A stretch of DNA of 8,033 nucleotides. Origin: Chloroflexi bacterium UBA4733 (GTDB lineage Bacteria > Chloroflexota > UBA4733). This document shows, in pieces, positions 1 through 7,530 of this stretch (position 1 is the first letter of the stretch; each line of letters opens with the position of its first letter). A program made the translations under genes and the position numbers. The stretch covers positions 1 through 8,033 of the forward strand of contig DHIZ01000110.1 in NCBI GenBank assembly GCA_002404055.1. The letters run 5' to 3'. A model generated the notes under the pieces. It saw only the letters and a list, made by a program, of their open reading frames with translations, was not told the DNA's origin and searched no databases.

Positions 1-1
1 C

Positions 2-2047
2 ATTATGAGGATCTACACGCCGCACAGCGGGATCGAGGAGAGCTTCCAGTTGCTGCTGGGGCTGCTCGATCCCCAGTTCGCAGCCTGGGCCGGCGATAGC
101 GAGGCAGACCGCCGCCGCCTGCTGCCCTATCTGGTCCAGCGGCGCCGGGCGGACCTGGAGCGCTGGTTGGGCAGCACGACGCCCTTCCCGACCCGCGAAG
201 CGAGCGAGCAGACCTACACGCTGGCGCCGGCCTACACCAGCCTCTACCAGGACGTGCTGGACTACTGCCGGGAGACGGTGCGCGATCCTGCCGGGCTGGG
301 CCGCCAGCAGCAGCGGGTCCGCCACTGGGCGGCTATCGCTATGCTGCGCTGCTTGCTGTCCAGTCCGGCGGCGGCCGTCGCGGTGCTGAGCGGGCGCGCC
401 GGCCGCGCAGCGCTGGATGACGCGGCGACCTTCGAGTCGACGGAAGAGCTGGACGCCGTCTACCGCCCGCAGGTGCTGGACCCGCTGGACGACGAGCGCG
501 CCGGCGACTATGCGCCGACCGCGCCATTGGAGGACGCCGACCCTCACTTGAGCGGCGGGGAGCGCCGCTGCCTGGCAACTTTCCTCCGGCGGGCGGCAGC
601 CCTGGCCGGTCCGCAGGAAGATGCCAAGTTGACCGCCGCAGCGCAGGAAGTGCGCCGCCTGCTGGACGCCGGCTGCCGGCCCATCGTCTTCTGCCGCTTC
701 ATCGCCACGGCCAGGTACCTGGCGGAGTGGCTGCCGTCGCTGCTCGGGCAGCCGGACCTCCGCGTGGCGGCCGTCACCGGCGAGATGGGCGACGAGCAAC
801 GCAGCCAGCAGGTAGCCGAGCTGGCGACGTCGCCGCGCCGGCTGCTGATCGCCACGGACTGCCTGAGCGAAGGCGTCAACCTGCAGCAGCACTTCGACGC
901 CGTGTTGCACTACGACCTGCCCTGGAATCCCAACCGGCTGGAGCAGCGGGAAGGCCGGGTCGACCGTTTCGGCCAGCCGCGCCCCAGCGTGTTCACGATC
1001 GTGCTGTACGGCACCAACAACGAGGTGGATACCGTCGTGCTGGATGTGCTCATCCGCAAGGCGCGCCTGATCCGCAGCCGCCTCGGCGTGTCGGTGCCGG
1101 TGCCGCTGGAGGCCGAACAGGTGGTACAGGCGGTCGCGGACAGCGTGCTCTTGCGCCGTCCCGGTCGGGCCCTGCAGATGCGCCTGGACCTGGATGTTCC
1201 CCAGGTGAGCGAGCTGCACCGCTCCTGGGACGCTGCTGCCGAGCAGGAGCGGCGCCAGCGCGCCTTTTTCAGCCAGTACGGCATCCAGCCGGCGGAAGTG
1301 CAGCGCGAGCTGGCAGCGGCAGACCCCGTGCTGGGCGATGCTTCAACGGTGCAGCGTTTCCTGGCCAACGCCTTGCAGCGCTTCAACGGCCAGTTGCGCG
1401 CCACAGCCGGCGCCGGCGTGTTCGAGTTGCAGCCAGGCGACCTGGCGGCGCTGTACCGCGCGGCTGGGGATACGGACTTTCCCCGCCGCGTCGCCTTCGA
1501 TCAGGTACCCGACACGACGGCGCTGGTGCTGGGGCGCACGCACCCGCTGGTGTCCGCCACCTGTGACGCCATCCTGGGTCGCGCGCTGGCGCCGGAGGGT
1601 GACGCCCGCTTCCCGCGCTGCGGGGCGGTCTTCACGCGGGCGGTGCAGCGCCGCACCATCGTCGCGCTGTTGCGTCTGCGCTACCTGCTGCGCGAACAGG
1701 CGGAGACCTTCGCCGAAGAAGTCGTGCTGGCCGCCGCCGAGCGGCGCGAGGGCCGGCTCGTCTGGCTGGAACCGCTGGAAGAGGCGGCGCGGGCCCTGCT
1801 GGATCAGGCCATCCCGGCTGCCAACATGGACGCGCGCGAGCGCGTTGAGCAGGTGACCTGGGCGCTGGCCTTCCTGCGCCAGCCGGATTGCCTGGCGCCG
1901 ATCATCGAGGCGCGCAAGCAACGCCTGCAGGAGTCGCATGCGCGCCTGCGCCGGCTCGTGCGCGCCGCCGCACTGACAGTGGCGCCGCGCACGCCGCCGG
2001 ACCTGCTGGGCCTCTACGTGCTCGTGCCAGTCGGACTGGAAAGGTAA
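2..2047 (+). CDS. drmD: SNF2-family helicase of class 1 DISARM (DrmD-like), 5' truncated
   Basis: This is the C-terminal part of a superfamily 2 SNF2-like ATPase. The frame is open to the left edge, and the ATG at 5 is unlikely to be the true start: residues 5-9 (TPHSG, counted from that ATG) match helicase motif III, so the nucleotide-binding lobe with Walker A and DExx must lie outside the window. The second RecA lobe is complete: motif IV-like PIVFCRF at 226-232, motif V ATDCLSEGVNLQ at 283-294, and motif VI QREGRVDRFGQ at 314-324 with arginines 318 and 321. About 350 further residues form an Arg/Ala-rich C-terminal region without motifs I can name. The stop lies 6 bp before a DrmMI-type methyltransferase, so the two are surely co-transcribed. 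In DISARM, DrmD accompanies DrmMI in class 1 systems and is thought to act on incoming phage DNA. The DrmD assignment rests on motifs plus this neighbour. A generic SNF2 protein of another restriction system is the alternative. Confidence 0.82.
   Translation: MMRIYTPHSGIEESFQLLLGLLDPQFAAWAGDSEADRRRLLPYLVQRRRADLERWLGSTTPFPTREASEQTYTLAPAYTSLYQDVLDYCRETVRDPAGLGRQQQRVRHWAAIAMLRCLLSSPAAAVAVLSGRAGRAALDDAATFESTEELDAVYRPQVLDPLDDERAGDYAPTAPLEDADPHLSGGERRCLATFLRRAAALAGPQEDAKLTAAAQEVRRLLDAGCRPIVFCRFIATARYLAEWLPSLLGQPDLRVAAVTGEMGDEQRSQQVAELATSPRRLLIATDCLSEGVNLQQHFDAVLHYDLPWNPNRLEQREGRVDRFGQPRPSVFTIVLYGTNNEVDTVVLDVLIRKARLIRSRLGVSVPVPLEAEQVVQAVADSVLLRRPGRALQMRLDLDVPQVSELHRSWDAAAEQERRQRAFFSQYGIQPAEVQRELAAADPVLGDASTVQRFLANALQRFNGQLRATAGAGVFELQPGDLAALYRAAGDTDFPRRVAFDQVPDTTALVLGRTHPLVSATCDAILGRALAPEGDARFPRCGAVFTRAVQRRTIVALLRLRYLLREQAETFAEEVVLAAAERREGRLVWLEPLEEAARALLDQAIPAANMDARERVEQVTWALAFLRQPDCLAPIIEARKQRLQESHARLRRLVRAAALTVAPRTPPDLLGLYVLVPVGLER
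2038..2044 (+). promoter_or_regulatory. Ribosome binding site supporting the GTG start of the methyltransferase
   Basis: GGAAAGG lies 9 nt upstream of the GTG at 2054 and overlaps the last codons of the helicase gene. It supports the GTG start and translational coupling of the two genes. Confidence 0.5.
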
Positions 2048-2053
2048 GCGCGC

Positions 2054-5000
2054 GTGGCCTACAGCACCATCCCGATCGAGGGCGGCTTCCTGCCGGCCGA
2101 TCTGCTTGACCGCATCGCCACCGGCGACGTAGCAGGCCAGCGCGCGCTGGACTTCAATCTGCGAGAGGGCAGCCGGCCCAGTGACGCCATCCAGAGCGCC
2201 TTTTCGCTGGCGCGCTCGCAACTGGAGGAGTTTACCGGCCGCCTTACCCGTTCCCGCGAAAGCGTCACCACCCTGACCCGCCGCCACTGGATGACGCCCT
2301 TCCTGGAGTGCCTGGATTTCGACCTGGAGCCGCAACGCGCCGCCCTCGTCGCCGGTGGCGACAGCTTCGCCATCTCCCACCAGATCGGCAGCGGCGCCGA
2401 AGCCTCCCCGGTCCATATCGCCGGTTACGGTGAGGACCTGGACAGGCGCGCCGGAGCGCGGCGCAGCCCCCAGGCGTTGGTGCAGGAGTATCTGAACCGT
2501 TCCGACGCGCTGTGGGGTCTGGTCACCAACGGCCAGGTGCTGCGGCTGTTGCGGGCGTCGGCGCGCATCGCCCAGCCGGCCTACCTGGAGTTCGACCTGG
2601 AGGCGATGCTGCGCGACAACCAGTACAGCGAGTTCGTCCTGCTCTACCGCCTGCTGCACGCCACGCGCTTCCCGCGGACCGGCCAGGCCGCCCACGACTG
2701 CTGGCTGGAGCGCTACTACCAGCAGGGAATTGCAGAGGGCGGCCGGGTCCGCGACCACCTGCGCGACGGCGTCGAGGCCGCGCTGGCGGAGTTGGGCAAC
2801 GGCCTGCTGACCCACCCCGAGAGCCAGGAGTTGCGTGATGAGATCAGGGCGGGCCGGTTGGGCGCCGGCGACTACTACCGGGAACTCTTGCGGCTGATCT
2901 ACCGGCTGCTCTTCTTGATGGTCGTCGAGGAACGCAAGCTGGTCTTCCCGGCCGGTACGGAGAGTGGCAGCCGGCGGGACGTCTACAGCGACCACTACAG
3001 CCTGACCCGCCTGCGCCAGCGCGCCGAGCGCCGTGTCGCCGACGACCGCTATGCCGACCTCTGGCAGGGGCTGTTGCAGACCTTCCGGCTGTTCCGCGAC
3101 GACGTGCAGGCACAGCAGCTCGGCCTGACAGCGCTGGACGGTGAGCTGTTCGGCGGGCAGGCTTGCCAGCATCTGGAAGCGGCCGCCTGCGCCAACGCTG
3201 CGCTGCTACGCGCCATCTTCCGCCTCTCGACCTTTGCTGACGGCGGCGTGCGACGGCGCGTCAACTATGCAGGTCTGGACGTGGAGGAGCTCGGCTCCGT
3301 CTATGAGAGCCTGCTGGAGTACCAGCCGCGCCTGGACCTGACGCGCCCCACACCCTTCAGTCTGGAGGCGGGCAGCGAGCGCAAGCAGACCGGCTCCTAC
3401 TACACGCCGCCGCAACTGGTGCAGGAGCTGATCGAACAGACGCTGGCGCCGGTGCTGACGGAACGCCTGGCTGCCGCGAAAGGCCGCGAGGCGCAGGAAG
3501 CTGCATTGCTGGCGCTGCGCGTTTGCGACCCCGCCTCCGGCTCCGGGCACTTCCTGCTGGCGGCGGCCCGGCGCATCGCCCGCACCCTGGCCGAAGTGCG
3601 CACCGGCGAGGCCGAGCCGTCGCCCGAGGAATACCGCCGCGCCCTGCGCGATGTCACCCGGCAGTGCCTCTACGCCGTTGACAAGAACCCGCTGGCGGTC
3701 GACCTCTGCAAGGTGGCGCTCTGGCTGGAGGGGCACAACGCCGGCTTCGCCCTCAGCTTTCTGGATGGCCACGTCAAGTGCGGCGACAGTCTGGTCGGCG
3801 TGTTCGACCTGAACGTCCTGACCACCGGCATCCCCGACGGCGCCTACGCCGCCGTGGCCGGCGACGAGCGCAGCGTCGCCACCGCCCTCAGGAAGCGCAA
3901 CGCCCGGGAGCGGGAGACCGGCCAGGCCAGCCTGGATGCCTACTTTGGCGCCGCCCTTGACCCGGAGATCGCCACGCAGTTAGCGTCCTTGCTGGCGCGC
4001 GAGCAGCGTTCGGCCACCGAGGTGCGCGAGACCCAGGTGCGCTACGAGGCGCTACGCGGGCCGGGCACGGATTGGTGGACGCAGAAGGAGGCTTGCGACC
4101 TCTGGACGGCGGCCTTCTTCCTGCCGCTGCAACAGGCGGACGGCACGGGCAACTTCCTGGTCCCCACCACCGCAACGGTCCGGCGCTACCTGGAGCAGCC
4201 CGGCGCTGCCTACGGGCCGCTGGTCGCCCTGGCCGTGACCGCATCGCAAGAGCAGTGTTTCTTCCACTGGCCCCTGGAGTTTCCCGACGTGTTTGATCGC
4301 GGTGGCTTCGACTGCCTGCTCGGCAATCCGCCCTTCCTCGGCGGCCTGAAGATCAGCGAGCACTTCGGCGACCGCTACCGGAAGTATCTGGGCGCAACCT
4401 ACCCGCCAGCCGGCATCGCCGACCTCTGCGCGTTCTTTTACCGTCGCGCCTACGCAGCGCTGCGGCCGGCCGGCAACCTGGGTCTGGTGGCGACCAACAG
4501 CATCGGCCAGGGTGACACGCGCGAGGCCGGCCTGGCCGTGCTCCTGAAGGAAGCCGGCACCGTCACCTTCGCCCGCCGCTTCATCAAGTGGCCCGGCATC
4601 GCCAGCGTGGAGGTCAACCTGGTCGCGCTGCACATGGGCGCCTGGGACGGCCAGCCTTCGCTTGACGGTGCGCCGGTCCCGACCATCTCCTCACGGCTGG
4701 ACGACGAGCCGGACCAAGAGCCGGTGCGGCTGAAAGAGAACGCGGGGAAGGCGTTCATAGGTTCCTACGTGCGCGGCATCGGCTTCGTGCTGGAGCCGTG
4801 GGAAGCGCAAGCGCTGATTGCCCGCGACCCGCGCAACGCGGAATGCCTGTTCCCTTACCTTGTTGGCGAGGATGTGAACTCGCGGCCCGACCAGTCACCG
4901 AGTCGCTGGGTGATCAACTTTCAGAACTGGCCGCTGGAACGAGCGGAGCGTTACCCGGACCTATTGCAGATTCTACGAGAGCGTGTGAAGCCCGAAAGGG

Positions 5001-5674
5001 AGAAGGCCAAGCAGGGCGCGGATAGAGATACGTGGTGGCGCTTCGCTCGCCTGCGCGGCGAGATGAAAGAGGCAATCGCAGACCTGAGTTCCGTAATTGT
5101 CGCCTGTCTTGTCACCGAACATTGGGTTCCGGCGGTCGTCCCGAACGCCTATGTGTTCGCGCACAGGTTGGTTGTATTCTCCATAAGCGACTGGTACAGC
5201 TTTGCAGTGTTACAGTCTAACCTTCATGAACTTTGGGCGAGGAAGCATAGCTCCACTTTGGAGAGCCGACTCAACTACCCACCAAGTGACTGCTTCGACA
5301 ACTTCCCTTTCCCGGTCGTGCCGAGTGATGCGGCGATGGCCGAAGCGGCACGCATCGGGGCGGCCTACCACGAGCACCGCCGGCAAATGATGTTGGAGCG
5401 GCAGTTCGGGTTGACCAAGACGTACAACCTGTTCCATCAGCAGCAGTGCGACGATGCTGATGTCGTGACCCTGCGCCATCTGCATGTGGAGGTGGATAAC
5501 GCCATCCTGGCCTGCTACGAGTGGGGACACGTCGATCTGGAGCACGGCTTCCACCAGAACGAGCGCGGGCAGACACGGTGCGGGATTTCGCCGGGGGCGC
5601 GGCGGGAGGTGCTGCGGGCGCTGCTGGCGCTGAATGGGGAGATTGCGGAACGGGAGCGACATGATGGGATGTAG
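2054..5674 (+). CDS. drmMI: Class 1 DISARM N6-adenine DNA methyltransferase (DrmMI-like, Eco57I-type)
   Basis: A complete 1206-aa gamma-type adenine methyltransferase that would modify host DNA so that the partner DISARM machinery spares it. Residues 1-190 form an N-terminal domain like that of type IIG/Eco57I enzymes, with NRSDALWGLVTNG near 148-160; I see no convincing PD-(D/E)xK nuclease signature there. The catalytic domain follows: motif X GSYYTPPQL at 447-455, SAM-binding motif I DPASGSGHF at 492-500, acidic motif II at D543 (DKNPLAVDLCK), catalytic motif IV NPPF starting at N758, and VATNS at 812-816. Residues about 900-1080 should be the target-recognition domain, and the conserved-looking tail (LTKTYNLFH, then ISPGARREVLRALLALN) indicates an intact C-terminus. 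The GTG start sits 6 bp after the helicase stop behind a good Shine-Dalgarno. Base composition falls sharply in the putative target-recognition part. A stand-alone type IIG-like enzyme is less likely given the helicase partner. Confidence 0.85.
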   Translation: MAYSTIPIEGGFLPADLLDRIATGDVAGQRALDFNLREGSRPSDAIQSAFSLARSQLEEFTGRLTRSRESVTTLTRRHWMTPFLECLDFDLEPQRAALVAGGDSFAISHQIGSGAEASPVHIAGYGEDLDRRAGARRSPQALVQEYLNRSDALWGLVTNGQVLRLLRASARIAQPAYLEFDLEAMLRDNQYSEFVLLYRLLHATRFPRTGQAAHDCWLERYYQQGIAEGGRVRDHLRDGVEAALAELGNGLLTHPESQELRDEIRAGRLGAGDYYRELLRLIYRLLFLMVVEERKLVFPAGTESGSRRDVYSDHYSLTRLRQRAERRVADDRYADLWQGLLQTFRLFRDDVQAQQLGLTALDGELFGGQACQHLEAAACANAALLRAIFRLSTFADGGVRRRVNYAGLDVEELGSVYESLLEYQPRLDLTRPTPFSLEAGSERKQTGSYYTPPQLVQELIEQTLAPVLTERLAAAKGREAQEAALLALRVCDPASGSGHFLLAAARRIARTLAEVRTGEAEPSPEEYRRALRDVTRQCLYAVDKNPLAVDLCKVALWLEGHNAGFALSFLDGHVKCGDSLVGVFDLNVLTTGIPDGAYAAVAGDERSVATALRKRNARERETGQASLDAYFGAALDPEIATQLASLLAREQRSATEVRETQVRYEALRGPGTDWWTQKEACDLWTAAFFLPLQQADGTGNFLVPTTATVRRYLEQPGAAYGPLVALAVTASQEQCFFHWPLEFPDVFDRGGFDCLLGNPPFLGGLKISEHFGDRYRKYLGATYPPAGIADLCAFFYRRAYAALRPAGNLGLVATNSIGQGDTREAGLAVLLKEAGTVTFARRFIKWPGIASVEVNLVALHMGAWDGQPSLDGAPVPTISSRLDDEPDQEPVRLKENAGKAFIGSYVRGIGFVLEPWEAQALIARDPRNAECLFPYLVGEDVNSRPDQSPSRWVINFQNWPLERAERYPDLLQILRERVKPEREKAKQGADRDTWWRFARLRGEMKEAIADLSSVIVACLVTEHWVPAVVPNAYVFAHRLVVFSISDWYSFAVLQSNLHELWARKHSSTLESRLNYPPSDCFDNFPFPVVPSDAAMAEAARIGAAYHEHRRQMMLERQFGLTKTYNLFHQQQCDDADVVTLRHLHVEVDNAILACYEWGHVDLEHGFHQNERGQTRCGISPGARREVLRALLALNGEIAERERHDGM

Positions 5675-5773
5675 AGGGACGACTTGACAGCCCCGTTCAA
5701 CTTGCCAGGCCACGGAATGATACTGGTCACAGCTTTGCCTGAGTGAACACGTGGCTAACCAGTACAATGTGAC

Positions 5774-6691
5774 ATGCCCGCTGCAACACCCTCCCTCCCG
5801 ACGATCGATTTTCGGCGCATCAGATCCCACAATGGGAGCCAGCATCGCGGCTTCGAGGAACTTTGCTACCAACTGGTGCATCAAAGTGAATCGGTGCCCA
5901 ATGGAACGCGTTTTGAGCGCCTTGGTGTACCCGATGGTGGTGTGGAGTTCATCGCTCTCCTGCCGGACGGCGCAGTCTGGGCATGGCAAGCGAAATACCT
6001 CTTCACGCTCGATCAGAATAACTTCGGTCAACTCGATGAATCCGTGAAAAGCGCCCTGGCATCCCAGCCCCGGCTTGAGCGCTATACATTCTGTTTGCCG
6101 TATGATCGTCCGGCGGGAGCCTCTGGCGAGAGCGCCATGCGACGGTGGCGAACACATCAAGAGACGTGGCAGGGCTGGGCACGAGAAGCGGGACGCGGCA
6201 ATGTTGATTTCCAGTACAAAGGCGAGTCAGACCTCCTGAGCTTGCTGACCCAGGAACAGCACGCCGGCCGCGCTTTTTACTGGTTCGACGCCACAGTTCT
6301 CTCCCGGGATTGGTTCAAGGCGCACCTGGATGAGGCGTTGGCTCATGCCGGACCGCGCTACACCCCAGCCTTGAACATCGAACTGCCCGTCTCATTCATC
6401 TTTGAAGGACTCGGGCGAACTCCTGCCTTCAAACAACGGATTCGCGAGCATCTGCGTGATATACGCGATCGACGGGACCACTGTTACTCAGCGAAACAAA
6501 TGGCAAAAGAGGACCTCGTACTGCATTCGGCTGCGCAAGTGTCAAGGCCGGACTACAATTGGCTCTGGAGCATAAAGTGGGGAGCACGGAGGATAGGGTA
6601 TGCTGTACCAGAGGGCCGAAGCAAGCGCCGCGACGCGACAACATGGGCTCTGACCACCTCCCCACTTTATGCTCCAGAGCCCTACAATTGA
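5774..6691 (+). CDS. N-terminal fragment of a Mrr-like nuclease/STAND-type defence protein, disrupted by an IS21-family element
   Basis: The frame encodes 305 aa, but only residues 1-255 are native; codons from 256 on (from 6539) are transposon sequence. The native part begins with FEEL (residues 27-30) and then PDGGVEF (53-59) and WQAKY (71-75), which fits the D...(D/E)xK core of Mrr-like PD-(D/E)xK nucleases (D54, E58, Q72, K74 as candidate active-site residues). After a helical stretch comes FYWFDATVLSRDWF (168-181) and RYTPALNIELPVSFIFEGLGRT (195-216). In my reading this last pattern occurs in very large ATP-binding proteins of the Avs/STAND kind, just before their NTPase domain, which is missing here. 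The ATG at 5774 is the first possible start, because an in-frame TAA lies at 5756. There is no clear Shine-Dalgarno. It lies 99 bp after the methyltransferase, on the same strand, with visibly lower GC. Probably a defence gene, now inactive unless the nuclease fragment works alone. Confidence 0.62.
   Translation: MPAATPSLPTIDFRRIRSHNGSQHRGFEELCYQLVHQSESVPNGTRFERLGVPDGGVEFIALLPDGAVWAWQAKYLFTLDQNNFGQLDESVKSALASQPRLERYTFCLPYDRPAGASGESAMRRWRTHQETWQGWAREAGRGNVDFQYKGESDLLSLLTQEQHAGRAFYWFDATVLSRDWFKAHLDEALAHAGPRYTPALNIELPVSFIFEGLGRTPAFKQRIREHLRDIRDRRDHCYSAKQMAKEDLVLHSAAQVSRPDYNWLWSIKWGARRIGYAVPEGRSKRRDATTWALTTSPLYAPEPYN
6553..6560. repeat. Target site duplication of the MITE, left copy
   Basis: CTACAATT directly abuts the left inverted repeat. 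It is identical to 6682-6689. Confidence 0.85.
6561..6681. mobile_element. 121-bp MITE with perfect 24-bp terminal inverted repeats, possibly ISL3-related
   Basis: The arms at 6561-6584 and 6658-6681 are exact reverse complements over 24 nt, beginning GGCTCTGGAGCATAAAGTGG. They enclose a 73-nt centre with no coding potential. The element is flanked by an 8-bp direct repeat, CTACAATT, at 6553-6560 and 6682-6689. Removing 129 bp restores a normal IS21 terminal repeat, which shows this is a true insertion. A GGCTCT terminus with an 8-bp duplication fits the ISL3 family, whose transposase would act in trans. That family assignment is inference from end sequence and duplication length. In single strand the element could fold into a long hairpin. 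Confidence 0.85.
6682..6689. repeat. Target site duplication of the MITE, right copy
   Basis: CTACAATT directly abuts the right inverted repeat. Its last T plus the following GA forms the TGA that ends the disrupted upstream reading frame. Confidence 0.85.
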
Positions 6692-6732
6692 CCCATTTGG
6701 GCCGGAATGGAAGTGACCCACCCCGGCGTCCA

Positions 6733-7530
6733 TTAGGTGGTGGGCGGTTCAGCTGAGCTGGTTGGGCTCAGGTGGCCGCCCGCGAATAGGCCTGCTTGTT
6801 TCTTCTCGCGTAACCGGTAGCTCTCCCCTCGGATGTTGACGACGTGGCTGTGGTGGAGCAGCCGATCCAAGATAGCGGTGGCTATGACGGCGTCGCCAAG
6901 GATTTCGCCCCACTCCGCGAAGCCCTTGTTGGCGGTCAGGATGAGGCTGCCGCGTTCGTAGCGCGCAGCGATCAAGGAAAAGAAGGCGGTGGCGGCCAGG
7001 CGATCGAAGGGCCAGACACCGAACTCATCAATAATGAGCAGTTTCGGGGCGAGGTAGATGCGCAGGCGGCGCTTCAGGCGCTGCTCGGCCTGGGCGCGGC
7101 GCAGGTCTTCCATGAGGTCCTGGGCCCGGACGAAGTAGACGCCGTGCCCTTGCTCGATGGCGCGCAGGCCAAGGGCGACGGCCAGATGCGTTTTGCCGAC
7201 GCCAGGCGGTCCCAGAAAGAGAATATTGGCGGCCGCCGCCAAGAAGGAGAGGCCGGCCAGGTCCCGCAGCTGGCGAGCGTCGATGGAGGGCTGGAAGGTA
7301 AAGTCAAAGTCGTCGAAGGTGCGCCGGAAGGGCAGGTGCGCCAGGCGGGTGCGGGTGCGCAAGTAGCGCTCGCGCCGGATGGTGGTCTCTGCGCCGAGCA
7401 AATCAGCCAGGAAGTCGGCGTAGGGCAGCTGCTGGCGGGCGGCAGCCTCCAGCCGGCTGTCCAGGACGGCTGCCGCTTCCGCCAGGCCGAGCTGCTCCAG
7501 GCGGGTGCGCGCTTGCTCCAGGGCGATCAT
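6733..7530 (-). CDS. istB: IS21-family helper ATPase IstB
   Basis: A 265-aa AAA+ ATPase that assists the IstA transposase in IS21 transposition by remodelling target DNA. Walker A is GPPGVGKT at residues 107-114 and Walker B is LLIIDEF at 164-170. The LTANKGFAEWGEI stretch (198-210) and ILDRLLHHSHVVNIRGESYRL (220-240) are characteristic of the IstB C-terminal half. The length is normal for the family. The frame extends further upstream, to 7827, but the ATG at 7530 is chosen for three reasons: MIALEQARTRLEQLGL is a typical IstB N-terminus, GGAG (7541-7538) precedes it by 7 nt, and its ATGA overlaps the istA stop, the usual coupled arrangement. No frameshift or missing motif is visible, so it is likely functional. 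Confidence 0.93.
   Translation of the reverse strand: MIALEQARTRLEQLGLAEAAAVLDSRLEAAARQQLPYADFLADLLGAETTIRRERYLRTRTRLAHLPFRRTFDDFDFTFQPSIDARQLRDLAGLSFLAAAANILFLGPPGVGKTHLAVALGLRAIEQGHGVYFVRAQDLMEDLRRAQAEQRLKRRLRIYLAPKLLIIDEFGVWPFDRLAATAFFSLIAARYERGSLILTANKGFAEWGEILGDAVIATAILDRLLHHSHVVNIRGESYRLREKKQAGLFAGGHLSPTSSAEPPTT

Larger units (their letters stand above)
6546..6720. repeat. IS21 terminal tandem repeats (two copies, one split by the MITE)
   Basis: Copy 1 is 6546-6560 joined to 6690-6695 once the MITE and its duplicated target are removed. Copy 2 is 6700-6720. They share 17 of 21 positions, both starting GGCCGGA and ending TGACCCA. Multiple repeats of this kind at each end are the presumed transposase-binding sites of IS21 elements. 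The MITE sits within copy 1, so binding at the outermost site may be impaired. Confidence 0.75.

Noticed and set aside
727..1566. A 279-aa plus-strand frame inside the helicase gene
   Set aside because: Its Arg/Ala/Gly-rich low-complexity translation overlaps the region with clear helicase motifs V and VI in the other frame.
2054..2620. A nuclease domain at the N-terminus of the methyltransferase, as in single-chain type IIG enzymes
   Set aside because: The fold context resembles type IIG N-termini, but I could not find a convincing PD-(D/E)xK set of residues.
1343..3172. A 609-aa minus-strand open frame antisense to the helicase and methyltransferase genes
   Set aside because: It overlaps two well-supported genes, crosses their junction, and its Gln/Ala/Val/Arg-rich translation has no domain or motif. 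It is a by-product of high GC codon use on the other strand.
5684..5724. Possible promoter in the gap before the nuclease-domain gene: TTGACA at 5684 and GATACT at 5719
   Set aside because: The spacing between the two is 29 bp, far too long. The alternative TTCAAC at 5696 has 17-bp spacing but matches the -35 consensus at only 3 of 6 positions.
5210..6160. A 316-aa minus-strand frame spanning the end of the methyltransferase, the gap and the nuclease-domain gene
   Set aside because: It is antisense to recognisable protein sequence on both sides, with no domain of its own.
6561..6681. The long inverted repeat read as a rho-independent terminator or single CRISPR-like unit
   Set aside because: It has a 73-nt loop, no T tract, no repeated spacer pattern, and an 8-bp target duplication at its borders, all of which point to a MITE.
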